64,000 nucleotides of DNA. Source: Thereva unica. Lineage: Eukaryota; Arthropoda; Insecta; Diptera; Therevidae. The stretch lies in the NCBI GenBank assembly GCA_949987705.1, contig OX465283.1, positions 94,537,813 through 94,601,812 on the forward strand, written 5' to 3'. The translations under genes and the position numbers were made by a program. Below are positions 10,298-21,011 of the stretch, one piece after another (within the stretch, counting starts at the first letter, position 1; each line of letters opens with the position of its first letter). The notes under the pieces were generated by a model. The model was not told the origin of the DNA, did no database searches, and was given only the letters and a program-made list of their open reading frames with translations.

Positions 10298-13200
10298 TTG
10301 CTAGTATCCGCAATACTCAATAAGCTGCTGAATCAACCTTCCAACACAGCCGACACTCCATCAGCTGCATCTACAAAGGCATTACACGATACAACGTTAG
10401 AATGCCTCTTGGGACTAGAAAATTTAGGCGTAAACACTTCAGAATGGGACCCTATTTTGCTAATCATCTTAGTGAAGAAGTTAGATAGGAGTACCCATGC
10501 GTTGTATGAGCAGTCACTCACCAATCCCAAGGAGTTGCAGTCCATAAAGGAATTTCTCTCGTTTCTCCAAACACGGTTCCAATCTCTCGAAGCCCTTGGC
10601 AATAAGGGCCGTACCACGGAACAAATTCACCGAAAACCTCACACAGCAAAGTCATTAACGTCAATAACCAGTCCAGCCACATGCATAGCTTGCAGTAAAG
10701 ATCATCATCCACTCTTTCGATGCAATACGTTCCTGCAGATGCCACCAACTGCGCGACTGACGCTAGTCCGGAAGCATGGGATCTGTCACAACTGCCTCAA
10801 ATCAACGCATAGCACTCCAAAATGTACCCTCAGAGGCTGCACCAAGTGTTCGAAAAATCATAATACGCTACTCCATCTAGACACACCAGCCACGCAGAAG
10901 AAGTACCAGCCTCCCGCAGTAGAACACCCTGATCAACCAGCAACGATAGCCACATTAACCAATTTGAGTAAAGCCGGCTATGTTTTGTTGGCAACAGCAT
11001 GGGTCAAGCTCGTAAATGACCAAGGAAAGGAGATTGCAGTTCGAGCCATCCTCGACTCAGGTTCGCAGGTGAACATTATCACTGACAAAGCAGTCAAGAA
11101 GTTAGGGATGACACCTTCCAATACGGCCTTGAACATTGAAGTCATTGGAAATAGAATGCAAGAATCTGAAAAAAGAATAAGCACAGTGCTAAAATCGCGT
11201 TTGAACGGATTCTCAACCCGACTGGAGGCATTCGTCATGAAGCAAATCGTATCTCCTCAACCCAGCCAACCAGTGGACATAACAACATGGTCAGTGCCGA
11301 AGAACATCCCATTAGCTGATCCCAACTTTCATCATCCTGGTAAAATTGATCTGCTTCTTGGAGCAGAATTTTACCACGAGATCATGTCAATCGGACAAAT
11401 AAAGCTCGGCAAAGGCCGGCCCATTCTACAAAATACAGTCTTTGGATGGATCGTGATCGGGAAGATTGGTCAACCTACATCAAATTCAACATTCTCTGGT
11501 ATTTTCACGGAAGAAGAAGCTAACATTAATCGAGCCATCGAACGCTTCTGGAGAATTGAAGAACATGAAGAACTTAAGAGCACCCAGCTAACCGTAGCAG
11601 AAAGGAAATGTGAGGACTATTTCAGTCAGACGGTTGCCAAATCACCCTCAGGACAGTTCATCGTAAGGCTGCCATTCTCGGAAGATCCTACTGGCTTGGG
11701 CCAATCAAAGGACATCGCCTTTCGGAGATTCATAGCTTTGGAAAGAAAGCTATCAAGAGATCCCAACTTGCGACTACAATATGTAGAGTTCATGGAGGAG
11801 TACCTTAAATTAGGTCGCATGGAGGAAATTGACATCAATACAATTTTAACTCCTCATTATTTTCTTCCTCACCACTGCATACTGAAACCAGACAGTAGCA
11901 CCACCAAGCTTAGAGTTGTCTTCGACGCGTCAGCGAAGACTTCATCTAACATATCACTGAACGACTGTCTACAGACGGGCCCAACCATACAGGATGATCT
12001 GTTTACAATTCTCCTCCGATTCCGACTGCCCAGATTTGTATTCACTGCGGACATACAAGAAATGTATAGGCAAGTACTACTGCATGAAGAGGACAGAAGA
12101 TTTCATCTAATATTATGGCGAGACGATCCCACGAAACCAATCAAGTGCTATCAATTACGGACGGTCACTTACGGAACCTCATCGGCGCCGTATCTAGCGA
12201 TTAAGTGCCTCCACCAACTAGCAAACGAAGAAAGGACCAAACATCCAATCGGCGCAGAAATTCTTCAAAGAGATTTCTATGTAGATGACGTGATGACAGG
12301 TACAAACAGCCTAGCCCTCGCTCAAGAAATGCAATCACAATTAATAGCCATCTTGAAAATCGCGGGATTCAACCTACGCAAATGGTGGGCAAATCATCCT
12401 CGTCTGTTACAGCAAATCCACCCGTCACATCAAGAAATCCAACTTGACTTCACCGATGAAAAAGACTCGGCCATCAAAACTTTGGGGCTCACATGGTTGC
12501 CAAAGACCGATGAGTTCAAGGTAAGAACCAACTGTACCATCGAGCGCAAGATCACAAAAAGAACAATTGCATCAGATATTGCACGACTTTTCGATCCACT
12601 GGGGATCCTAGCTCCCGTCGTGATTACAGCCAAGATGTTCCTGCAACAGCTTTGGGAACTACGACTTGATTGGGACGCCTCCATTCCAATGAATTTACAC
12701 ACAGGTTGGATGGACTTCCGCAACGGCCTATCATCGCTAGAGAACATACAATTCCCAAGACATGTATTCTCTCATCAAATACCAAGCTGCACCCAATTTC
12801 ATGCGTTTGCCGATGCATCAGAGAAGGCCTACGGCCCAGCTATATACATACGTTCCGTCACCAAAGATGGCAGAATAATCGTTCGACTCCTTTGTGCCAA
12901 GTCAAAGGTGGCTCCCACAAAAAAGGTGACACTTCCAAGATTGGAGCTATGTGCAGCAAAACTAGCAGCAGAGCTTGTTCACAGAGTTAAGGAAGGATTA
13001 AAATTAACCAGTACCATCACATATCTGTGGGCCGATTCTGAGATAGTGTTGGCTTGGATAAATTCTACTTCAAGCTCATTCCAAACATTTGTCGCTAACC
13101 GAATAGCAGCAATACAAGGAATATCCAACCCGCAACAATGGAGGCACGTGCGGTCCAAAGAAAACCCTGCCGACATTATATCCAGGGGAATGTCTCCAGA

Positions 13201-13879
13201 AAAACTCAAGTCGTGCAATCTCTGGTTTTATGGACCCCCGTTCTTGCATGGCGACGAGTCAATTTGGCCACCACGATATATAAAGAGCCTTCAATGCGAC
13301 GATGAAAGGAAGCGATCAGCATTAACCGCGGTCCACACAGCCCGGGAGGACTCCGTGAATGAAATTCACCACCAGAATTCATTTCGAAGGTTGCAGCGCA
13401 TCGTCGCATACATTTTAAGATTCGTGGAAAGAACTAGACGCAAAAATCACCAAGAAGTAAGAGGCGCATCATTTACAGCGATGGAGTTGGACGAGGCCCT
13501 CTTTCTAATCATCAGAAAAATGCAGGAAGGGGAGTTTCAAGAAGACATCCGCCATATATCCCGATACAAGGAGAGTAGCAAGACAAGCTCATTGTCCAGT
13601 CTAGCACCATTCCTAGATGAAAGAGGTATCCTCAGGGTAGGAGGTCGGTTGGAGAATGCAAACATCTCGTATGACTCAAAACATCCAATGCTGCTGCCGT
13701 ATAGCCATGAGCTCACGAAGCTACTGATTACTGACATACATAAGGAAAACTTTCATGTTGGACCTCAAGGGCTCTTATCAATACTAAGACAACGCTTCTG
13801 GCCCGTGAAAAGAAAAACTTTAGCGCACTCAGTCGTACAGCGGTGCGAGCATGCGCCAAGGCCAAACCAAAATTTTTAA
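10298..13879 (+). CDS. pol: BEL-1 Gag end, protease, RT, RNase H, integrase start
   Basis: An 1193-codon open frame. In order: a Gag tail with three Cys/His clusters (about residues 130-190, with C..CLKSTHS and C..CSKNHN); an aspartic protease with LDSGSQVNI (about 253); RT with [11 protein letters not shown] (about 600) and the catalytic FYVDDVMTG (about 665); RNase H with [10 protein letters not shown] (about 838) and later YLWADSE; and the integrase His-Cys zinc domain start (HKENFHVG near 1150). The frame ends by a shift near 13846, just before the second Cys pair of the zinc domain. RT and RNase H make the cDNA, and the protease cuts the polyprotein. The first codon is not the biological start, since the frame continues from gag. 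Confidence 0.92.
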   Translation: MLVSAILNKLLNQPSNTADTPSAASTKALHDTTLECLLGLENLGVNTSEWDPILLIILVKKLDRSTHALYEQSLTNPKELQSIKEFLSFLQTRFQSLEALGNKGRTTEQIHRKPHTAKSLTSITSPATCIACSKDHHPLFRCNTFLQMPPTARLTLVRKHGICHNCLKSTHSTPKCTLRGCTKCSKNHNTLLHLDTPATQKKYQPPAVEHPDQPATIATLTNLSKAGYVLLATAWVKLVNDQGKEIAVRAILDSGSQVNIITDKAVKKLGMTPSNTALNIEVIGNRMQESEKRISTVLKSRLNGFSTRLEAFVMKQIVSPQPSQPVDITTWSVPKNIPLADPNFHHPGKIDLLLGAEFYHEIMSIGQIKLGKGRPILQNTVFGWIVIGKIGQPTSNSTFSGIFTEEEANINRAIERFWRIEEHEELKSTQLTVAERKCEDYFSQTVAKSPSGQFIVRLPFSEDPTGLGQSKDIAFRRFIALERKLSRDPNLRLQYVEFMEEYLKLGRMEEIDINTILTPHYFLPHHCILKPDSSTTKLRVVFDASAKTSSNISLNDCLQTGPTIQDDLFTILLRFRLPRFVFTADIQEMYRQVLLHEEDRRFHLILWRDDPTKPIKCYQLRTVTYGTSSAPYLAIKCLHQLANEERTKHPIGAEILQRDFYVDDVMTGTNSLALAQEMQSQLIAILKIAGFNLRKWWANHPRLLQQIHPSHQEIQLDFTDEKDSAIKTLGLTWLPKTDEFKVRTNCTIERKITKRTIASDIARLFDPLGILAPVVITAKMFLQQLWELRLDWDASIPMNLHTGWMDFRNGLSSLENIQFPRHVFSHQIPSCTQFHAFADASEKAYGPAIYIRSVTKDGRIIVRLLCAKSKVAPTKKVTLPRLELCAAKLAAELVHRVKEGLKLTSTITYLWADSEIVLAWINSTSSSFQTFVANRIAAIQGISNPQQWRHVRSKENPADIISRGMSPEKLKSCNLWFYGPPFLHGDESIWPPRYIKSLQCDDERKRSALTAVHTAREDSVNEIHHQNSFRRLQRIVAYILRFVERTRRKNHQEVRGASFTAMELDEALFLIIRKMQEGEFQEDIRHISRYKESSKTSSLSSLAPFLDERGILRVGGRLENANISYDSKHPMLLPYSHELTKLLITDIHKENFHVGPQGLLSILRQRFWPVKRKTLAHSVVQRCEHAPRPNQNF

Positions 13880-14961
13880 CGCAAATGATGTCCGACCTAC
13901 CACGCTATAGGGTCCAGCCTGCACGACCGTTTATCAATGCCGGAGTGGACTTCTGTGGACCCATGTGGATACACCATAGGATAAGAGGAAAGAGACCTCA
14001 CAAGGGTTATGTGGCAGTGTTCTGCTGCTTTACTACCAAGGCAGTACATCTCGAAGTAGTAAGCAGTCTCTCCACAGAGGCATTCATGGGAGCACTGAAA
14101 CGATTTATAAGTCGGCGAGGGCATTGTCGAAACCTTCATTGTGACAACGCGACCAATTTCGTGGGTGCACGAAACCAACTAGCAGAGTTAAACCAAGCCA
14201 TCTACTCGAATGAAAGCCAACAAAAAATTACGTCTGCATGCAGTCATCAAGGCATAGACTTCCATTTCATCCCTCCACGAGCCCCGCATTTCGGCGGTCT
14301 TTGGGAAGCCGCCGTAAAATCAGCTAAAAATCTGCTACGGAAGACGGTGTCGGGATCGTCGTTAACATATGAAGAACTAGAAACTGTAATGGTAGAAATC
14401 GAGGCAGTTCTCAACTCTCGGCCATTAACTCCGATGTCCAGCGATCCAAATGATCTGGCGGCTTTAACTCCTGGTCATTTTCTGATAGGGGAACCTTTGC
14501 GAGCACAAGTAGACTCTCAAGCAAAACCACTGAAGACCAGCTTGCTGTCATGATGGAAACTAGTATCCAGCCTTAAACAAGAGTTCTGGACACGTTGGTC
14601 CAGGGACTACTTACATGAACTTCAGCATGGGTCCATAGTAATCCTGATGGAAGACAACACTCCAGTGATGCACTGGCCCTTAGGACGCGTAATTGAGATC
14701 CACAAGGGCAACGACGGATGCGTGAGGGTAGTAGATGTATGGACAGCTTCTGGAATTCTAAGAAGACCAATTCATAAGCTCGCTCCACTACCTTGCGACG
14801 AGCAAACAACCAACGAGGAAGAGACGAGCGGAGATACCTTCTCAGATCAGCATCCAGAAGGACCGAGAACCAATATCGCGACGGTCTCAAATGTACCAGC
14901 TGAAGTGTCACCCTCAACAAGTGGGGCACACGAACAAAAACAAAAAAGATCGCGGAGATCT
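13843..14961 (+). pseudogene. BEL-1 integrase core and C-terminal part
   Basis: Continues pol in another frame. The DDE core is visible: GVDFCGPMW (first Asp), [11 protein letters not shown] (second Asp) and [15 protein letters not shown] (Glu). A single in-frame TGA at 14551-14553 interrupts the frame. It then reads on through FWTRWSRDYLHELQ and the basic C-terminal GRVIEIHKG segment to about 14830. Compared with other BEL integrases a few residues seem missing after LHELQ. The same frame runs without a stop into the envelope region. Integrase joins the cDNA to the genome. Confidence 0.88.
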
Positions 14962-16691
14962 ATGGCTTCATCGTTGGTCTCATTATTACTCGTCTGTCTA
15001 CTAGTACCAGCTATCAAGGCAAACTCCATTAAGGTCATTAGTTTCAAACCAGAATTAGGCATACACTTTGAAGGACTAGGGACAACAGAATTAACCACTA
15101 CGGAATGGAACCTCGTGGTATACTATGATCTCCAGCCCTACTGGATGGAATTTTCAGCACTGAAGAACGGAACAAACGGACTCCAACATCTTTGCAATCA
15201 ACTCAGTCAAAAATTCACCTGCCAAGCAATTGTTAGTCATTTTCATCACTTCGTAAAACAAATTGCCGAAGAAAACGAACTATTATCACCGCAGCCCTCC
15301 ACGAGTAGAAAAAGAAGAAGAGCCGTTAACATAATTGGCAACATCGCCAATGCACTTTTTGGCGTACTCGACAGTCAATACGCAGAAGAAATGTCCTACA
15401 CCATCGATGCCATCAAGGATAATGAAGAGCGGTATTCAGAAACCAAACGTCAATAGTCGATTCAACGTTGAACATTATCCGCCAAAATCAAAAGGAAATT
15501 CACCAATTCGACAAGCGATTATCCGAGTTAATCCATCAAGTAAACGGAACTGATCGCCTCAACAGACTGCATCGGCGATTCATTTCGCTAGCTCTTCAGA
15601 TGTCACTAATAACCTCTAATATCCAAAGGACTCAAGCTGCAATATTTGAGGTCGCCGTAGATGCTCACCACGGTCGTATAAATCCGCTACTACTGACACC
15701 TGAGCAGGTGAAACAACAAGTAGCGATAATAAGAAATAACATGCCGGTAGGAGTAAAGTTGCCTGTCGCAGAAGGAAACCTTCTCGGATTATACAGCTTA
15801 ATGACAGCACAAGGATATGTGACTAAGGATCATATACTGTTCAAGATACAGATGCCTCTAACAAATTCAGCAAGGTTCGACTTGTTCCAGATTATTCCTA
15901 TTCCAGTGCGAGTAAACAACTCACTAGCAGCGATTCAACCATATTCTACTTTTTTGGCCATCGCTCCACATCGTGATCAATACTATCCCTTGACTAGTTA
16001 TGATCTAAGCTCTTGCAAGATAATTCAGGAGACACTGCACGTATGTAAACAATTAGGTCCAATATATCATCGTAAAGCCAATATAAGCAGATGCGAAGTG
16101 GAATTTTTGAATAATGCACCAAGTTTCGAAGGGTGCCGCTTAAAGAAGCTAGAGTTACAATCTATCTGGATACCGCTGCCGCATACCAACCAATGGATCT
16201 ATGCCTTCAACCCCCAAAACACAATCAATGTGGTTTGCGACAACGAGGCCTTCTCAGCAACACTACAAGATTCGGGAATGATTAATATCGCGCCAAATTG
16301 CGTTATTAAAGATGGTCACACTACCATCCAAGGCCATCGGATCTACTCCAACAAAATGAGAACCTCATACACCATGCTGGGTCTTGTAGCAAATGAAACC
16401 GCAATAGAAGAAGCCATCCTTAAGGAAAACCGGCATTACCACGCCCAGGAAAAAACACTAGACGAACTTCAACAAAGGGTACATGAAATAAATCGTGCCA
16501 GCTTACCAAACAATAATCAAGGACATGCCATCAGTCACAAGGTCATAAGCTACCTTGCGCTACTTCTTGCAGTTATCATCATAGCAGTTGGAGCTGGAAG
16601 ATTCGGTATTCGCAAGATTACTAATCGCAAAATCATGTCAAAACCGTGCCCACGGCCAAGGAGCAGAACAATCAGCACCACTGAAGTTTGA
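14962..16691 (+). pseudogene. env: BEL-1 envelope-like glycoprotein (frameshifted)
   Basis: An ATG at 14962 starts a clear signal peptide (MASSLVSLLLVCLLVPAIKA). An ectodomain and a basic furin-like site (RKRRR, about 15306-15323) follow. Directly after it lies a Gly/Ala-rich hydrophobic segment typical of a fusion peptide. A frameshift near 15455 breaks the frame. The second frame (15468-16691) holds a helical region, many Cys, NxS/T sites and one C-terminal membrane helix (YLALLLAVIIIAVGAG, about 16550-16600) with a basic tail. The layout and the site-plus-fusion-peptide order resemble the baculovirus F / errantivirus Env group. In such elements Env can mediate membrane fusion. This copy is broken. 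Confidence 0.8.
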
Positions 16692-16710
16692 GACGTATTG
16701 GACCGTGCGT

Positions 16711-16726
16711 CCAACGTGGGGGAAGA
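16711..16726 (+). other. BEL-1 polypurine tract
   Basis: gtgggggaaga, directly before the TGTTTAATG of the 3' LTR, is the expected plus-strand primer site. Confidence 0.75.
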
Positions 16727-17355
16727 TGTTTAATGTAATCGATACATTAAAAAATTGTAACATTAAAAAACTGTAAAAATAGTAACATAAAATAAAATTC
16801 CAGATAATATTTACGAAGAATTAAATTGCAAATCAAAATTGCCACAAGTCATCACGATCACACAACATAGCCAGACGTAATGCGACACCGCGAAGTGATA
16901 AGAAAATTCTTGTCTATTTTTATGGTCGATTTTACCATGGGAAAATTCTCCAAAGGTGAACTAAGTTTTGCTGATGGAGAATTTTTCTGACCGGAAAATT
17001 TTTTCTCGAAATGGAGTGGTTTGTGTGATCGTGATGACGATCATTTTATATATAAGAAAAATTTATGGAAAATAAAGTTAGTTCAGTTTTGAATCTAATC
17101 GCCAACGGAAGTCTTTTCTTTAGTTTCTTAAAATTGTGGTCACTCTGGTTGTGATCCAAGCATCGCAACCAGATCATCAACAGTCTAGGTCCAAGGTACC
17201 TAGGCTGTATCTACCAAGTTAATTAAAACATCGGTTTCCAATAAACCAGCCACCTGGTCACGATACAAGCATCGTGATCAGCCCATCAACAGTCAAGGTC
17301 CAAGTACCTTGATTGAGCAAAAAGAAGGAAAGGCAAAAGAGCCTTACACTAAACA
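16727..17355 (+). repeat. BEL-1 3' LTR (629 bp)
   Basis: Same ends as the 5' LTR. After ccagataatat it carries about 220 bp absent from the 5' copy, then resumes at cattttatatataag. The element ends at 17355 and is followed by the ataca duplication and a short (ataca/tacat)n stretch. Confidence 0.9.
16848..17038. mobile_element. MITE-like segment inside the BEL-1 3' LTR
   Basis: gtcatcacgatcacaca at 16848-16864 is the exact reverse complement of 17022-17038, which gives 191 bp with 17-bp inverted ends. No frame inside. Shorter inverted words (aaaattct / agaatttt) lie further in. It lies within the segment missing from the 5' LTR, so it is either a later insertion or the remains of a longer LTR. 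Confidence 0.55.
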
Positions 17356-17518
17356 ATACATACATACAGGGAAAGCTATATAAAGCTAATACATACATAT
17401 ATACATCCAAACATTCATACATATGTACATACATTCAGGTGAAAATAATGTAAAGCGGATAAAAAGGCTGATACAACTGAAATATTATCCACTTAAATTA
17501 ACGATTGTATTAATCCAT
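17356..17518. repeat. (TACA)n-rich flank
   Basis: Low-complexity atacatacata sequence to about 17440, then AT-rich DNA without a frame. Confidence 0.6.
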
Positions 17519-17743
17519 TAATTTTGAAAGTGAGGCAAGTCCATTTGGGTATGAAAAAAACTTTATTTTCTTGTAGCCAGCACTATAAGCACTATTGGAC
17601 AATAAACTTATATTGTCTAAGAACACAAAAGGCAAAAAAGTTGTTTATTAGGGGCTACCAATATTTTTAATATTTTTGAAATGCAAATGCTTAAATATCT
17701 CGAAACAACAAAAAGTGGACTTGCCCCACTTTCAAAATAAACG
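17519..17743. repeat. Short element with inverted ends (attttgaaagtg)
   Basis: attttgaaagtgaggcaagtc at the left is inverted at the right as gacttgccccactttcaaaat. About 225 bp, no frame. The same words occur at 7497-7700, so it belongs to a dispersed family. Confidence 0.55.
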
Positions 17744-17759
17744 GCTCAAATGTTTCAAT

Positions 17760-18320
17760 ATTTTCTGTCACTTGCTGAGGAGGGGGGGGGGGGTTACGGG
17801 GTTGAAACCACCCCTACATGCATATGAACCTCGGATTCATTATCAGTGACTCCAAAATCCCGGGGAGCACGTTTTCCGTGGAAAAATAATAAATTTTCCA
17901 ATATTTTCTGCCACTGACGGGTTTTAGGGGGTTGAAACCACCCCTACATGTATATGAACCGCGGATTCATTATCAGTTACTCCAAAATCCCGGGGAACAC
18001 GATTTCCGTGGCAAAATAATAAATTTTTCAATATTTTCTGCCACTGACGGGTTTTAGGGGGTTGAAACCACCCGTACATGTATATGAACCGCGGATTCGT
18101 AATCAGCGATCCCGAAACCCCCGAGAAACAATTTCGAAGAAAAATTATACATTTTTAATATGTCCTCGCGGGTACTTTTAGGGGTGTAAACCACCCCTGC
18201 ATACAAATGGATTCGTGATCAGCGACTCCGAAAACCCCCAAGAGTCGCATTTCGAGCCGAAATATACATATAAATTTTACAAAGATTTTCCGTTCTGCAA
18301 TCCAAGGGAGAGCTTTGGAG
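17760..18320. repeat. Tandem repeat, unit about 130 bp, four copies
   Basis: cggattcattatcag recurs at 17832, 17962 and (as cggattcgtaatcag) 18092, with a shortened fourth copy at about 18209. Each unit holds aatattttctgccactg, a G-rich word, gttgaaaccacccctaca and catatgaacc. Related single units are at 6470-6681 and 7370-7500 in the other orientation. Confidence 0.8.
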
Positions 18321-18655
18321 AGCTAACACAATTTATTCATTTTTCGAGGAAATGTAAGGGTTAATGGTGATGAATGTTCCTGAACGTCTACAGAATACAG
18401 GAAAAAAAAATAATTTTGGAATTCGGTGCTTTTCCACCACCTCTCCACATTTTACAGTTTTTTCCGGCTTATTCACTGGTCTGTAAACCCTCCAGTCTGC
18501 AGTATATAGCATGCCCTACAACGTGCTATAAAAAATTTCAATATACTGGTTACTGATGTTATTTGATGAAGAAAGTGGAATCTTAATTTTTATTTCATAA
18601 GCTTTATACAAATTTACAATATTTCTCAAGAAGTGAGAATTCTCGGGAAATAATA
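18321..18655. other. Non-coding
   Basis: AT-rich. I see no frame, RNA or repeat that I can support. Confidence 0.5.
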
Positions 18656-18928
18656 TTTATTTATTAACTTCCCAGTATAGGAAGTTATTGTAATCGGTCC
18701 GAAAATCGAAATCGAAAATTTCGACGTATTTTCATCTTTCAAGGTCCCAGGAGCATTTTAAGCAAAAAATTGGGAGGAAGTATGTGTGTGTGTGTGCGTA
18801 CGGATGTGGTCATTTTTTCCTGCACGATATCGCGCGAACCAAAAAAGATATCGACTTCGTTGAGGTATAGCTCGAAGCGTATTAACCGAAATATGATCTA
18901 AAAAAATTTCATAAAATTTGGTCGAGCC
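18656..18928. repeat. Repeat B (146-bp period), left piece
   Basis: It starts taacttcccagtataggaag and is nearly identical to 45272-45530. It includes a (tg)n stretch, the cctgcacgatatcgcgcgaacc word at about 18820 and cgaagcgtattaa. It breaks at gtcgagcc (18921-18928), the 8-bp target of a hAT insertion, and resumes at 20567. Confidence 0.85.
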
Positions 18929-20566
18929 CAGTGGTGTTGTGCTAATTTTTTTTTTACCGGAACGCGTATATATAATTATATAGACAGGGCCGATCCTGGG
19001 TAGGCGGCCGCTCTGTGCGGTCTCATGTCTCAAATTTACTCACATACATACTCAAATTCTTACACTAAGGGTGGGAAATGTAAAAACTACAAAGATGGGA
19101 ATTTCATCTATCAATACAGAAAAAAAACGTTCCGGACTCCGGTTCACGGTTCGGAAAAACAAGCCGGTTCGTTCCGGTTTTTATTCCATTTCATATAAGA
19201 AAAGTGTGCACTTTCCTGATGAAAGAGCTTTCCTATTTCCTCCATTTAAGCTTCCTCCAAACGAAATCTGCCCCCGCTACATCATTATTTTCGGTGGCAC
19301 TGTCAAGAGACTTGAGTAAGTTTCATATTTGGAGAGAGTAAAACTAAATGAAAAAAAAAATGTTAGGGATGGATGGGAGCATGGGAGAATGGTCGAGTTG
19401 TTTGCGTTTGCGCTTTTTTTACAGGTTTTCTTATTTATGAAATATCGGCATACGTACATATATAAGAATGTTTATATTTTTTTCTAGGAAAATTTTATTA
19501 AGGGGATAAAATTGTTGGCGGGAATCTATTTGAATAAGAAAACAGCTGTTTGATTTTTGTCTTCTAGAGTATATATTATTAAAAAAACTTTCCAGAAAAT
19601 CCATGTTTTGTTCCATGTTACGTGATTCAATCATCGTTGAGGCGTTAACCTGGGACTAAAAGACTGAAAGGCACTTTCCTTTAACTTCAGCGATGTTGTA
19701 TGAGCGATATCAACCTTGCCGATATATCTTGGGATTACTGGGCTGAAAGGATAATCGGTCGTTGCTATATATTTTTTAATTTTTTTAAACTGAACCTGGC
19801 AACGCTTACTATCGTTAGCCATATGATGTACATTATACTGTGTATTGAATCTGTTATTATTTTAACTTTTAGCTGGACCTGGGGGTGCAGGGACACCCCA
19901 GGCCTAAAAGAAACCCTTTTTCCATGATATCAGTCTAATAACAATATTTGTGGGACCATATAGTGTGTCTTGAAGCTGAAGGTTGTAAGTTTCACTTGTG
20001 TTAGATGGTGTTATGTACAGAGCTTTTACGCCGTTGCGGGTGTCCATACATTCAAAAAACATAGGAGTTTTGATTTTTTGAAGCAAAATGTCGATTTTTC
20101 ATGTTTTATCGCACCTTAATTTTTTTTCTGTCGTAGTAAGAAAAAAGTCTCTCAACTATTGGAACATTAAAAAGGGTTGTCAAAGAACTCCACTGATTTT
20201 TTTAAACGGTCAATATTGCATGTTTTCCGTGGAAATAGTTTTTTTCCGTGGGGTGCGTGGACACCCCATAGGCCAGCTATGTTACAAAAACGAGGTGGGC
20301 CAGCTAAGGGTTAAACACAATTTACACAGCACAGGTCTTGTTTGAAATGGAACATTCTTTCCTTTTATTTGTCTATGATAATACTTACATATAAAAATTC
20401 GTCAAAAATTAGAAAAAAAAATCAGCAATTCTTTTTAATTTTTTTTTTTCAATACGTCAGCCAATTCTCGTTATCAGAAATCATCTTTAGTTCCGGAACG
20501 CGTTCCGGTCCAAAAAGGAAGTACCGGAACGACGTTCCGGAGCGTTCCGGCTCGACAACACCACTG
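18929..20566. mobile_element. Non-autonomous hAT element (1638 bp)
   Basis: Ends cagtggtgttgt and acaacaccactg are exact inverted repeats. They are flanked by the perfect 8-bp duplication gtcgagcc (18921-18928 and 20567-20574), as expected for hAT. Both subterminal regions are dense in cgttccgg or its complement, which are probable transposase-binding words. No transposase motif occurs inside. A ggacacccca word appears at about 19892 and again at about 20260. Confidence 0.85.
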
Positions 20567-20764
20567 GTCGAGCCGTTTTGTTGTTTAAGCGGCGTAAGTG
20601 GTTTTTGTACCTGTACGATAAAGCGCGAACCACGAAGGATATTGACTTACTTTAGGTGCCGTTCGAAGCGTATTAGCGACAATATAATCTGAACAGATTT
20701 TTATAATATTCGGTCGAGCGGTCGATAAGTGATTTTTGTACCTCGCGCGAACTATAAAAGATAT
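20567..20764. repeat. Repeat B, right piece
   Basis: Continues the 146-bp unit (gtttaagcggcgtaagtg, cgaaccacgaaggatattgactt, gaagcgtattagcgacaatat) up to the Copia LTR at 20765. It matches 45540-45740. Confidence 0.8.
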
Positions 20765-20910
20765 TGTTGGCAATCCTGCTTACAACAATTATAATCTGAC
20801 TGTTCGTACTTTCTCTTACTTCCGTCTGTCATCTCAATATGTGAAGTCATATGTATAAATATATAATTCTTAAATCAGTATACAACGTGGGCTTTAAATA
20901 AATCCCATCA
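20765..20910 (+). repeat. Copia 5' LTR (about 146 bp)
   Basis: It runs from TGTTGGCAATCC to AATCCCATCA, directly before the primer site. The short length is acceptable for Copia. The boundary is inferred from TG/CA and the primer site, since no second copy is present. Confidence 0.6.
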
Positions 20911-20924
20911 GGTTATGGGCCCAG
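20911..20924 (+). other. Copia primer-binding site
   Basis: GGTTATGGGCCCAG is complementary to the anticodon-stem region of initiator tRNA-Met, the internal tRNA fragment known to prime Copia. Confidence 0.75.
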
Positions 20925-21011
20925 TTTTAAATCAAAAAAGGAATGTGCTTTTGTAAAATTATAAAGTTTTTTGAATTGTACATCAATTGCGAATAAACAA
21001 CAAAGAAAATA

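Larger units (their letters stand above)
8766..17355 (+). mobile_element. BEL-1: BEL/Pao retrotransposon with envelope frame
   Basis: The element is bounded by LTRs starting TGTTTAATG and ending CTAAACA. It is flanked by a perfect 5-bp target duplication, ataca (8761-8765 and 17356-17360). Order inside: primer-binding site, Gag, aspartic protease, reverse transcriptase, RNase H, integrase, an envelope-like frame and a purine tract. This is the BEL order with an added env, as known for a minority of BEL/Pao elements. The copy is defective, with two frameshifts in gag, one before the integrase core, one nonsense codon in the integrase and one frameshift in env. The amount of damage is small, so the insertion is moderately young. 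Confidence 0.92.

Noticed and set aside
13206..13409. Antisense frames throughout the BEL, Copia and Gypsy genes
   Set aside because: They are shadows of the real coding frames, without start context or domains.
19071..20345. Possible transposase in the hAT at 18929-20566
   Set aside because: The frames are short, on mixed strands, and lack the BED finger and dimerisation motifs.
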